A DNA stretch of 64,000 nucleotides from Stenocarpella maydis. Its lineage: Eukaryota; Ascomycota; Sordariomycetes; Diaporthales; Diaporthaceae. Below the pieces are notes generated by a model, which saw only the letters and a list, made by a program, of their open reading frames with translations, did no database searches and was not told the origin of the DNA. The stretch is taken from the NCBI GenBank assembly GCA_002270565.1, contig NQMI01000104.1, forward strand, positions 62,001 to 126,000, read 5' to 3'. Positions 10,982 to 21,068 of the stretch are shown in pieces (position 1 is the stretch's first letter; each line of letters begins with the position of its first letter). Position numbers and translations under genes: made by a program.

Positions 10982-12038
10982 CTAGGCCGGCATCGCCGGT
11001 ACTGTCTCTGCTGGAAGTGCCCCTGGTAGAGCTGTGTCGGCTGTCGGGGCTGCTCCAGCAGCAGGGGCGGCCTGGACAGGAGGGGAGGATGTTCCTGCTG
11101 GGGGCACCGCTTGGTCAGGAGGTGCTGCTTCGGCCGGAGGAGCGGCACCAGCGGGGGGAGCGGCACCGGCCGGGGGTGCTCCTCCTGCTTGCTCAGGAGG
11201 TGCAGGCACGAAAGCGGCGTTGGCCAGGGCGATCTTGCCAACGGCTCCTCCCACAACATTGGTCCCATCCCCACTTTGTGCAGTGGCCTGGCTGACTTTG
11301 GCATAATCCACGACCTGGTTCACATTTTGTCTGCCGAGGGTATTATTAGCTTGGCTTGTCCGGAGGTCGGGAAACCTTGAATGGGGGAGACAAGTGCCAC
11401 TTACGGGTTGATGACCATGACTTGGCCTTCCTGGCAGTGCGGCCCGGTTGCACAATACAAGAACATGGGCTCGGTGTTGGCGACGACGAGGTTGAATGTT
11501 CCAACCTCCTGTGCCCCATCCTCAAAGGGAATGTGACCTGAGTGGACGGCTAGAATTATGTTAGTTTCCTATTGCAGCGACCTCACCGGCATCGTCTTGG
11601 ACGCTGCCGAAGGGAGGGGGTATTGTGCTAAGAAGGAATAGACTTCTACCCACCTGTAGGAACTGTCGCCTGGAGAGGAGTACAACCCTGGTCTGGTGCA
11701 CTCTGCGTGACCGTGTGGTTGCCGTTGCTGAATTGGAACTGGACAACGTCGCCAACGGCAGCAGTAACAACGTTTGGAACATATGTGTCCTGCGGCCCTC
11801 CAACTACCACCGGTATAACTTGATTTGCTCTCTTGACTTTCGGGACAACATTGCGGCGGACTTGCGAAGTGAGTTGTGTTAGTGGAATGCTAAAGGCTGA
11901 CTTTGAAATAGAGTATCACATGGACTCACTGATAAATCTCCTCCCAGACCTTGAGACAGCATCTGTGGATATGACTTCGACCTGGGGGTAGGCGCTGGCA
12001 ACAGCTCCCAGGAGACCAACGATCCCAATGAAAAGCAT
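10982..12038 (-). CDS. Secreted cupredoxin-domain protein with Pro/Ala repeat tail
   Basis: Four exons (12038-11930, 11860-11654, 11549-11405, 11330-10982) join in frame to give 269 residues. Residues 1-16 are a signal peptide (MLFIGIVGLLGAVASA), followed by a basic stretch with a KR pair at 46-47. Residues 52-154 form a plastocyanin-like cupredoxin domain: VVVGGPQDTYVPNVV, GNHTVTQ (His85), then YCATGPHCQEGQ (Cys138, His143). The usual axial Met of HCQxGM is Gln148. The tail (about 175-255) is a low-complexity run of APPAGA-type repeats. Fungal proteins of this type are extracellular or wall-bound, often GPI-anchored. This one has no obvious C-terminal hydrophobic anchor. Introns of 55-104 bases have GT..AG ends. 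Copper binding is inferred, not shown. Confidence 0.85.
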
Positions 12039-14304
12039 ATTGGACTGTAAGATGGGCGAGTATTAAAAACTTAAAATTGTCGTTCAACGACGGGCGAATA
12101 GTGAAGGAAGGTGATATGCTGTTCCACAGCAACGTCTTCTTCGAAAATGACCGACAAGATTAGGATGGAAACTAGGGACGAGAGACGGAGATGGAACCTA
12201 TCCCGAACCTGCACTGGAAGAAGCGCAGTTCCTCTCCTGATATTTGGTCAGGGCGGCCCATCGAGCCTCGAGCTGCGCTGACAAACCTCCCTGAAGAGTG
12301 GTCAATCTTGTGGGGCGTGATGTGATGTACCAGGATTTTGCCATCGTCATGCAGTCCGCTTGTGCATCATGACAAACTCGGAGCCGAGGACACCCACTTT
12401 GAGGACGCGCATTCGCTCGAAAGGGCAGTCGTTTAGAGGGGCATTCGCGTACAGTTTGAGGTTATCCTCATCCCTGACGGGTGAGGCTCTTGGCAGGCCC
12501 TCATTTCCCGACAGACACCACAAATACCAGACGCCGAGAGCAGAGCCTTACAAAGCCTTACCCACCGAGGCGAACCTTAGTGGCTGACCTGCCGTCCGAT
12601 GATTTCGTCCCGTCGTAGATGAGCACAAGCATTAAAGTCTCCCACCACAAGTGGAGGCAGTGAGGTGGTCCCGTTGGCGCCCGGTGGGTGGCCGCCCGCA
12701 ACGGGGTGGCGGGGGACCGCCGCGCTCCTGGCGTTTGAGATTTTCATCTTGGCCGAAACAAGGCGGTGGCATCTCAAACAACAGGTGGATGACGGTGTCC
12801 CTGGCCAGTGGGAGTCGATCCAAACATCGCGGGTTGTCCGAACGCATGACGAACACAGAAGACTTTGTCCAATCACGCCGCGTACTGCGCATGTGATAGG
12901 TGCCGCTGAGTCACTCCCAAGACTGGCAGCGGGTTATCGTCGTGGGGTGCAGTGTGCGAAAACTCGGATCTGTGCCGTAGAGCCTTGCCTCGCTTACGAA
13001 GCCGTCTCAGGCCCTGAGCCGCATTCCTCGTCGGTGTCCACTTTTGTTTGCAGAGATGGTGTGACATGGTGAACACTCGCGGCATCTTTATTATCACCGT
13101 TTGGGATGTTGCTGGGGGGTCATCTAGGTTCGCCCACGTTGCTCCCAAGACTATCGGGGTTGTCTGAAGCTCGGAAGTAGCAACCTTCGCAGGCGGGATT
13201 ACGATGCTGCAGCTCGGCGCACAGGCGTGCATTGAGAGCAAGCCAGGCGAAGCGACGAGGAGCTCATGAAAAGAAATCAGATATTTGCACGTGCAGAAAC
13301 GGATGGTACACGGCACATCACCAGAACTCTCCACCGAACACCCAGCCCACCTCCAACAACCCAAGGTGCGTGTGTAGATTACCCGAGGTGTGCGAGTTAT
13401 GGTGTGCGAGTTATGGTGTGCGAGTTATGGTGTGCGAGTTATGGTGTGCGAGTTATGGTGTGCGAGTTATGGTGTGCGAGTTATGGTGTGCGAATTGGGT
13501 GTAGAGTTGATTGGCCTGGGTGATACTTTTGAGGTGGCTGGCTATAGCTATAACGTGAGCGGTGTACCAGTGTACCCTCCGTGTCTTGCAGGCGCGAGTA
13601 TCCGCTTTTGATGGAAACGACTGATGGCGATCATAGGAAAGACAGGAACTGTTATATAGTGTAGTGTTGTGGTCGACTGGCGATCGCCGACCGGCTCGTG
13701 CCGATCAGTGAAGGGACCCACGATGCAGCCGGGCAGCCTGCCGTGCGGCCGAAGCCAGACGGAGCTTGGACCACCATCGGTGATTTAGAGTACACCTCTC
13801 CAGGGATCTCAAATGTTATTCCACGACTTCCGTTTGCCACAGTTGGTCCAATGCAACCATATCAGAGCAACATCAGCCGGTTGGCAATTGTCCACGGAGT
13901 TTAATGTACCCACAGATAATCAACAATTGATCTTGATTCTAAGCAATTCATGGCGCTAAAGTATTGTTAGTATGGAAACTACTAGAAAAGGGTACCTGGT
14001 GGGTCAAAGGGGTAGGTCAGATGTACCGCACAAAGGAAATAACGTTTGAGATCCCTGAGGAGGTGCACACGCTATTTTGGTCTTGTTTACTTTGGAGAGG
14101 CGTTGCCCCACAAGCAACCGCGTTCACCAGAGTGCTATAGCAACGTGGGCTACATCACGCTGCTCAATTTCATCCCACACACAATCTCCCCTTTCCAAGC
14201 CTCAACCTTGGAAACCACTCCTTCCCGAGACAGCGCCAATTTCTCCCGAGACCACCAAGCTTGCCTTGCCCCTCCTGGTGTCGACTGCCAGGATTTCCAT
14301 CACC
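12039..14304. other. Intergenic region with a 14-bp tandem repeat
   Basis: Divergent promoter region between the cupredoxin gene (-) and the next gene (+). Several overlapping ORFs of 60-163 codons occur on both strands at 12580-13370. None has recognisable sequence or coherent splice signals, so I do not call a gene. The only clear structure is the array at 13389-13500. Confidence 0.5.
13389..13500 (+). repeat. Tandem array, 14-bp unit TGTGCGAGTTATGG
   Basis: Seven identical head-to-tail copies (13389-13486) are followed by one degenerate copy ending at about 13500. The unit length is not a multiple of three, so any ORF through it changes frame each copy and cycles through repeated CELWCASYGVRVMV-type text. 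This argues against coding. Perfect identity implies recent expansion by slippage or unequal exchange. Confidence 0.95.
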
Positions 14305-16482
14305 ATGGCTCGTCGATCTCAACGCCTGGCGAGTGCCGCCAAGGTAAGTAAACAAACATGGCTCGCCCGCAACAGCTCTCACCACTGCTCACACCAGCCA
14401 CGCCCGTTGCAGCCTGAGCCCGCCGCGCCGCCATCCACGACTCTCGAGTCTGTCATCGAGCGCGAGGAGAGCCCTGTCAACCAGCCTGGTCAGAGTCTCA
14501 ACGCCGTCATGTCGTCCCCGGCCACCAACCCCCGAACCCCCTCGACCAAGTCCGTCATGAAGCCGCCAATGTCCGAGATGCACCCCAGCAAAGTCCACCC
14601 CACCATGGCAGCTCCGTCATCTGCCCTGCGCCTTGGCTTCACTGATATCAAGCCCACCGCCTCCGGCAAGCCTGGTTCTGGCGTCCTGCTGTCCACCCCC
14701 TCCAAGACCCCCGCTACCACCTCGCACCTCGCTTTGCAACATGCCAACCCGAGCGTGACAGACTCCACCCTTGGCCCCGAGGCAAAGCGCATGATGAACG
14801 AGATCCGTGAGGAGGCAGCCAAGATCAAGGCTGAGCTCTTGGCTAGGCGTGAGCAGGAGCGCGCCGAGGAGGACCAGGTCAACGCGCGCAAGATCGCCCA
14901 GCCCAAGGGCAAGGCTGGCCGCTACTCTGCCATTCACTTGGCCGAGTTCAAGAAGATGGATTCCATCGAGAATCACCCCTCTGCTTTTCGGGGCAGCAAG
15001 CACGCCCCTGCGGCTGCACCCAAGAAGGGCATCAAGCGCTCCCAGTCAAAAGCGAACATCGACGACAGCGAATCCGCGCGCGTCAGCACCCCGGCCAAAC
15101 CCTCGTCCTCCAAGTCGTCCAGAAAGGTTCACACGCCGATATGTGACCCAGATTCGCCCGCAAAGCGAACCAAACAGGGCGCAAACGATGACGCTTCTAC
15201 CAACCGCCCAATATCCAGAGGCAACAGCAACATCCCTCGCCCTAGAACACCTGGTAAAGGCCCTCATGGCATCCTCCTTTCCAAGTCTGCTATTCCGAAC
15301 GTCATGACCCCCACTCAGGCGTCCCTTGCGCGTGCAGCTTCTACCAAGACCCCAACGGCAGCTCGGTCATTGCTCAGGTCTCCATCCAAGATTACCTTGA
15401 CGGGCCTCAAGAAGTCTGCGACCGCTGGCGATCTCGGCGCCGTTGGCGCCCCTAGTGATGCAAAGGAGGGACCGCCGGCCAAGATGCGAAGCCCCAGTCG
15501 ACTTGATAAGGTCAAGTCCATGTTTGCTAAGCACAAGAACAATGGACCTGCACGTGAGCCTGCTATTTCCAAGCCAACAGGGGCCATCTCCAAGACGCCG
15601 GCTCCTGTGCGCGCACAGAATGAGCTCCCTCCCGCTCCTCAGACTACCCCGGGCAAGAACAGTACCAGGCTTGGACACTTTACCCCCGCACCAAAGCATG
15701 CTGCTCTGGCGCAGAACTCCCCATCTCCTACTAAGTCTGGTATACCTCGCTCGAAGACGGCCAGCAGCCTCGTCAACTACCCATCTCTCGATTCTGTCAT
15801 GAGCAACGCCACAGCTGATCACGTCTCATACCCTGATCTGTCGGGGTTCCGACCACTGCCCGAGCCTCCGACAGACAGCAAGTCCGACGCGGCGGACGAT
15901 GATATGGCTGAGGATCTGGAACGAGCTCCAGTGTCGGTCCCCGGCACCTTCACCTTCCGCAGTGACCACACCATCCGCTTTGGCAGTTCCTCCCCTAAGG
16001 GGTTCGGTGCCAGCTCCGGACAGTCCAGTGTGCGCCAGGTCCGCCCTTCCCTGATGCCAGCCCTTCCTGGCGCATTCCCATCCTCCGATATGCCCGCGAC
16101 GGCTGCTCCAAAGGGCAAGGAAAACATGCCACCCTACCTGCAGCAGATCCCTTTCGACATCAAGGCTTTCCCACATGGTGTAGGTAATAGAAAGCGCCTG
16201 CGTGTTGAAGACGACGAGGAAGAGGCAGACAGGGAGGCTGCCGAGCGCGAGTTGAAGAAGATGAAGGCCGCCCGTGTCCCAGAGGGCGAGGCTCTTGTCG
16301 CGCCGAGACTTGCGTCAGCCCAGAAGCCACGTGCCAGAAGCCCCAGCAAGACATTGATGAAGACACCGGCCAGGTCTTCAGTTAGGCCGAGGGCCCCGGC
16401 CACTACCCCGGGCGGTCGCAAGGTCGCGGGAATCAGCATGAGCCGGCTGACCTATCTGGCGACCCCTAAGCAGCGCAAGTGA
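14305..16482 (+). CDS. Basic Ser/Pro-rich conserved fungal protein, function unknown
   Basis: The start is placed at 14305 (CACCATGGC context; MARRSQRLASAAK). Exon 1 is 14305-14343 and exon 2 is 14413-16482, giving 702 residues. The 69-base intron (GTAAGT..TTGCAG) is a multiple of three without stops, so the unspliced frame is also open. The protein is rich in Lys, Ser, Pro and Thr and has many SPxK/TPxK-like sites. A charged helix is likely at about 145-190 (EAKRMMNEIREEAAKIKAEL). An ordered-looking patch follows (AEFKKMDSIENHPSAFRG). Near the C-terminus there are GTFTFRSDHTIRFG, an acidic-basic helix (RKRLRVEDDEEEADREAAER) and a final SRLTYLATPKQRK. The composition suggests a nuclear, chromatin or microtubule-binding protein with CDK-type sites, but I do not recognise the family and assign no function. 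Confidence 0.75.
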   Translation: MARRSQRLASAAKVSKQTWLARNSSHHCSHQPRPLQPEPAAPPSTTLESVIEREESPVNQPGQSLNAVMSSPATNPRTPSTKSVMKPPMSEMHPSKVHPTMAAPSSALRLGFTDIKPTASGKPGSGVLLSTPSKTPATTSHLALQHANPSVTDSTLGPEAKRMMNEIREEAAKIKAELLARREQERAEEDQVNARKIAQPKGKAGRYSAIHLAEFKKMDSIENHPSAFRGSKHAPAAAPKKGIKRSQSKANIDDSESARVSTPAKPSSSKSSRKVHTPICDPDSPAKRTKQGANDDASTNRPISRGNSNIPRPRTPGKGPHGILLSKSAIPNVMTPTQASLARAASTKTPTAARSLLRSPSKITLTGLKKSATAGDLGAVGAPSDAKEGPPAKMRSPSRLDKVKSMFAKHKNNGPAREPAISKPTGAISKTPAPVRAQNELPPAPQTTPGKNSTRLGHFTPAPKHAALAQNSPSPTKSGIPRSKTASSLVNYPSLDSVMSNATADHVSYPDLSGFRPLPEPPTDSKSDAADDDMAEDLERAPVSVPGTFTFRSDHTIRFGSSSPKGFGASSGQSSVRQVRPSLMPALPGAFPSSDMPATAAPKGKENMPPYLQQIPFDIKAFPHGVGNRKRLRVEDDEEEADREAAERELKKMKAARVPEGEALVAPRLASAQKPRARSPSKTLMKTPARSSVRPRAPATTPGGRKVAGISMSRLTYLATPKQRK

Positions 16483-17444
16483 GGCGTTGGATAAGCAACA
16501 AATTTTGTGGCCATTTGCAAGGAACGCACCCGCAGTCGCGTGATCGTACCATGGCATTGCACATTTCTGCACATCAGGAATGCAGGTGTTCGCCAGCTGC
16601 ATTTATTCAAAATTGGATCTTTTTTCTCGACTTCTGGACAAAAGGCATCGCGTCATATGTTGTTCATGAGCATGGCGGTCGGGGAGCAGAAGCATCGGAA
16701 GCTGATGGGCCCGTCCGGGGCCTGGCTGGATGGCAGGCGGGAGCTTTGGACTTCGCCCCCTTTTATTGTATCGCAAGATGCATGCTTGCTGAAAGCCATA
16801 GCATCTGCACGGTGCTGTTTGGCTCGCAGAATTGCACCCAGCTGCTGGTGCTGAAACGGGGTGGCCTTGTACAGTGCGGCCATTGTGTGGTTTCCGGTAT
16901 GCTTTTGCGGCGGAGTTCCGAGCTAATCAGGGAAAAGGAGTTGTCTTTAGGAGCATACTAAGGTCGTGCGGCGTTGTACGTGTTTTAGTCCTCGCTTTTG
17001 CGACTTGTAGCAATGCGGACAGACAGGACCAGATTGCATGAATGTATAGATCAAATTCTGAATCAAACGTCTGCTGCCAGAGCTGTGAATTGGTCATATG
17101 CCTTGTGGGTCGATTGGCTCTTGCTTCCCTCGGCCGAGGCTCTCGCGCAGGTACACTGCACCGCCCCTTCTTTCCTTGCTTCTGTTCCCCGGGATTCTCT
17201 ACGTCGGCCCTTGATGAATCCAAGCGAAGGAGCACTAGGAAGCCCCCTGAGTTTCTTTTCTTTTCCCCAGGGTCTTATTCATGCATGTTCACCACTCCTG
17301 CCCTCACGGACAGCAATGTCGAAAACATAGACTACTTCAATATCATAGGCTGACCATTTCCAACCCTGCCAGTCGCTGATACAAATTGTTCCACTCGTTT
17401 AACCCCAGGAAATAACCTGAGACCTCCGATCCTGGACTCTTGAT
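16483..17444. other. Intergenic region
   Basis: 3' flank of the preceding gene and promoter of the LIM gene. Short ORFs only, with nothing recognisable. Confidence 0.6.
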
Positions 17445-18872
17445 ATGGCTAACATACCATCACACGGCATCTCTTCCCCGACAAGGCCGGAGACGTTCCT
17501 CTGCACCTTCTGCTGGCGTCCTCAACGGTGTGATCCCACCAGCTCATGCAGCGCTCCGAAAGCGGTGGGGAGGTGCTCCCGCCTGGCCTGCGAGACGTGC
17601 TACAATGCCCTGCTCGACCTCGCCATCTGCTAGGTATGCGGCGAGGTCGTCTTCCGCGGAGACGAGTGCGTGAGCCTGGGGTGGTGCTTCTGGCACCGGG
17701 GGTGCTACGGCTGCCTGCTCTGTAGGAACAGAAGGGTCGTCGAGGGTGTGAGAGGGGAAGAGCTGTTTGGGAATGCCGCCCTTGGAGGGCCGGCTCATTC
17801 GGCCGAACTGGGCAGGAACAAGGGGAGGGAGGTTGACGAGATACCACTGTGCAGAACATGCGCCGAGGAGGCCTCGAGGGTGTCGACGAAGGACCATCAT
17901 CTCATTCCGATGGCTCTGCGCCGGATCGATCGATATGATGGAGGCTTGTCGAGGCGGCGATGGGAGGAGGCCATGAGACGGAGTACCAACGAATACCACG
18001 AAGCTCATGGAACAGCAAGCTCTCAGGTCCCACACTCTAGGATCGAGCACCAGACCACAACCATTGGTAGCCCAGCCGAATCGAAAGCGTGGGAATTCTT
18101 GCGGGCACCTTCACCGATATATGTCTCCATGCACGGCCCTGTCGGGGAGCCAGCCTTTCGACGGAGCGAGACGAAGCCAATCCCGAAATGGATGCAGTAT
18201 ACCCAAAGCAAGAGGTCAGACGAACAGGGTTGCGTGGACCGTCCGAGCTCCGTACTTGACGACTATTTCTCGCCCCATGACTCCTGCGTCGTCGAATCGG
18301 GTATGGGCTCTGCGAACCGACCATCGCCTTCACCCCCTCCAGTTCCGGCACACATGATTCCTGCAAGTCCAGCAGAACCAAAAACACAAGAAGAACAGTG
18401 GAGACGCGTGGAGGAACTCGCGATGCCACAACAAAGCGTTAGCGCTGAGTGGCCAAGTCCTGTCCTCGTGTCTAAGCCTACCGGGCCTTCTCCACCATTG
18501 AAACCTGTCCAAATGTCCCGTCCTTTCACCTTTATCGACGAGAAGCCAGGCCAGCGCCCATCCTCAAGGCTCCTCCAGCCAGGCCGCCTCTCACCCAACA
18601 GGCACGTCCGCTTCATAAACCCTCCCAAAACAACTTCCAGTCCCACGATCCCGTCTGGCTCAGTTAGTCACCCCAAGTCTCCATCGGAGTCTTCAGGGTA
18701 TCTAGACCGCCGCGTGCCTCAACTTGGCCAGGGAAGGTATCCAATACTACTTCCTTCGGGCCTGCGCGATACGGAATTGTCGGTGGCCACCCCGGTAGTC
18801 GAATGCCATTCCGACAACGCTGCAGGACCATCAGCCAAGACCGTGCTAAGGTCTCTTAGAGACCATTCTTGA
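17445..18872 (+). CDS. LIM-type zinc-binding protein interrupted by an in-frame TAG
   Basis: One uninterrupted frame from ATG 17445 to TGA 18872 would encode about 475 residues but for a TAG at 17631-17633. On both sides of the stop the frame is plainly coding and Cys-rich: CTFC, CETC and LAIC before it, then VCGEVVFRGDEC, WCFWHRGCYGCLLC and LCRTC after it. Together these make one LIM-like zinc domain (about residues 17-135). The TAG sits where I would expect Trp (TGG), so a single G to A change explains it. The C-terminal 330 residues are Pro/Ser-rich and probably disordered. The possibilities are a real nonsense allele, a sequence error or stop readthrough. No plausible intron removes the codon without damaging the domain. 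LIM proteins of this kind are usually adaptors, and the role here is unknown. Confidence 0.7.
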
Positions 18873-19791
18873 TCCATGGGCCTCACCAGTGGCTCCAAGG
18901 ATCCTGAACGTGCAGGGCCAGTGGGGAAGCACATGAAGCATCATGGAACCGCGGCACAGGGCAAGCTTCATGGTGGAGACGGCGCTGGCGATGATGAACG
19001 CACCGGGCGTGTGATGACTTTCCAAGATCAACTGAAGAGGGTGCTTGGCTTCTCTTGTCGCCTTTCTCTTGTAGGTTTAGAAGAAGTCGATATGAATTAT
19101 TCTTGATCAGACTTTGAATGTCGAGTACCAGCTATAGGATTTGAGCCTGGCCGCCAGGCTTCATCGGAGGAGCCAATACTGGTCGCCCGCACCGCATATC
19201 TCTAGTTTTATGCTCGGGTCAAATCTCACTTGGCTGAGTTGGGACAAGGAGCGGTAGCGCGTCAAACAAAGCATACTACCGTTACGATGTGCCCAGGTAT
19301 ATACAGATACGCATACACATGGGCCTTCTGGAGGGGCCCGCTTCCAAGTTACCAGATGCTTGCTATTGAAGGAAGAGGGAATGAGAATCGCCATCGGGTG
19401 TGTATTGTTGGCATTCGGGTGAGTCGTGCTGCAGCTTGCAAGCCGACTAACAAAGCCCTGTCCAAGCAATTCCAAGCACGTGGGAAAGGCCCAAGCCCCC
19501 CTGTACGACCCACTTTACATATTAATACCTGCCAAGCAGCGCCGGGTTCTGCTTGGCATTCTGCTTGGCATTCAGCCTCCTCTGAGCTCAACGTCACCCG
19601 AACCCAACCTGCCTTCCACCTCCAGAGCGCTCAGCAATCTTAGCTCTCGTGGCCGTCTTAGCACTTGGTCGTGTCTGCCAAGCCAGTCCGTAATACCTCG
19701 AGCCGTCGCGGATGCCTAATTGAAGGGCTTCACTCTCCATCTTCCGGAGAAGTTGTCAGCAAGCGGTCGGTCGCACCGAGGAGCCGCAACC
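18873..19791. other. Intergenic region
   Basis: 3' flank of the LIM gene and promoter of MED10. A small direct duplication, TTCTGCTTGGCA, lies at about 19549-19572. No gene is seen. Confidence 0.6.
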
Positions 19792-20390
19792 ATGGCGCCG
19801 CTGGAATACCCAGACCACAACACTGTCGAGCGTGAGCAAACCACCCGAGAATCTGCACACGGCCCATGCCCCAGACACATGGCTGACCCCCCGCCCCAGG
19901 CCAGCTCAAGGACGTGATCCAGATCCTCTACGAGATCATGATCCAAGTCCCCAACTACGACTCCCACACCTCCCCGGCCACGGCAGGAGGCGGCCCCAAC
20001 GGCAACGGCACGCCCATCCGCGGCGCGAGCAACGCCCCGCCGACGCGCGACGTGCTGGCCAGCCAGCTGACGCAGCTCTCGTCGGCCCTGCAGGCCATCC
20101 ACCGCGTGGCCTCGCACCCGGCCGCCGCGGGGAACCTGCCGAGCCTCCCCTACGAGCTCATCCAGTACGTCGAGGGCGGCCGCAACCCGGACATCTACAC
20201 GCGCGAGTTTGTCGAGCTCGTCCGCAGGCAGAACCAGCTCATGCGCGGCAAGATGCGCGCCTTTGCCTCGTTCCGCGACATCCTCGCCCGCGAGATGGGC
20301 GAGGCCCTGCCCGAGCTGAGGGACGACGTCGCGCAGGTGGTCAGGGCCACCGGCGGCGAGTGGCCGCTCAGGGAGGAGGCGGGCCAGTGA
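19792..20390 (+). CDS. MED10: Mediator complex subunit 10
   Basis: Exon 1 is 19792-19831 and exon 2 is 19900-20390. The 68-base intron has GTGAGC..CCCCAG ends and splits an Arg codon (C|GC). The product of 176 residues begins MAPLEYPDHNTVERQLKDVIQ. Family marks are the N-terminal helix (QLKDVIQILYEIMIQV), a variable Gly/Asn-rich loop (about 38-60), LTQLSSALQAIHRVA, and the C-terminal core ELIQYVEGGRNPDIYTREFV with LRDDVAQVV. Med10 (yeast Nut2) is an essential part of the Mediator middle module and bridges activators to RNA polymerase II in the nucleus. Length is close to other fungal Med10 proteins. Confidence 0.92.
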
Positions 20391-21068
20391 CGGGCTGAGT
20401 GCCTCGGCGAGTCCAGTTGTAGGAGCACCCCCGGCTGCGGACTCTATTCGGCACTATACGTGTGCGACGCGCCCTGGTCCGGGTGAGAGTCCAAGGAGTA
20501 GAAGAAGCATTTATGGCGTTTTACAGTGCCTTCGGTTGATTGGCCGGAAAAATGTTACCCAGGTTTTGCCCCCCTCCCAGATGCCGTGCATCTATCATGG
20601 GCAAGCGCCGAGGCGCTTGGGACTTCCCCTTCACCAATATGTAGGTGAAGAGGAGCGGTGAGATGCTCGGAAAGCCGATGGCATCCCGCGGGCACCAGTT
20701 GGGGCTGAAAGTAAAAGATGGTGTGTCTCTGAGACACCACAGCATCATCGAATTTTACTCGTCCAGGCGCATTAAATTGGTTTGGTTTGCGTGTTCATTC
20801 GCCTCGACTTCTCGTACATCATACACGGTCCACAATGAAATAGGTATATGCGCAGCACTCAAAATCCACAACGAAACCGCTGCCTCCACCCACGGGCGTG
20901 TGCTCCAGACAGCCATGAGCCCAGGCAGCCGTCTATGCGAAACCTGGCTTCTTGGCCACAAAACATACAGAAATTTGCAGAGCAAGCCGATTGCCGACTT
21001 TCCATAATCACAGTACCGGTTCTAGCCCTCGTGATCTCCCTGGCATCTGCACTACTGTCAACGGACTC
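20391..21068. other. Convergent 3' region between MED10 and the gelsolin-like gene
   Basis: Both neighbouring genes end here. No ORF or RNA is recognisable. Confidence 0.6.

Noticed and set aside
12577..13364. Several ORFs up to 163 codons on both strands between the cupredoxin gene and the 14305 gene
   Set aside because: No recognisable sequence, overlapping on both strands, no consistent splice sites, and some run through the 14-bp array in shifting frames.
13389..13500. CRISPR-like array
   Set aside because: The 14-bp units are contiguous without spacers and the genome is eukaryotic, so it is a simple tandem repeat.
14490..15003. Long minus-strand ORFs inside the 14305 gene
   Set aside because: Shadows of a biased Ser/Pro/Lys coding frame. 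The plus-strand frame has the better start and coherent composition.
17445..18872. Biosynthetic or defence gene cluster in the genic half of the window
   Set aside because: Neighbouring genes are unrelated housekeeping functions with long independent promoters. There are no synthases, transporters, NLR-like or kinase-fusion genes.
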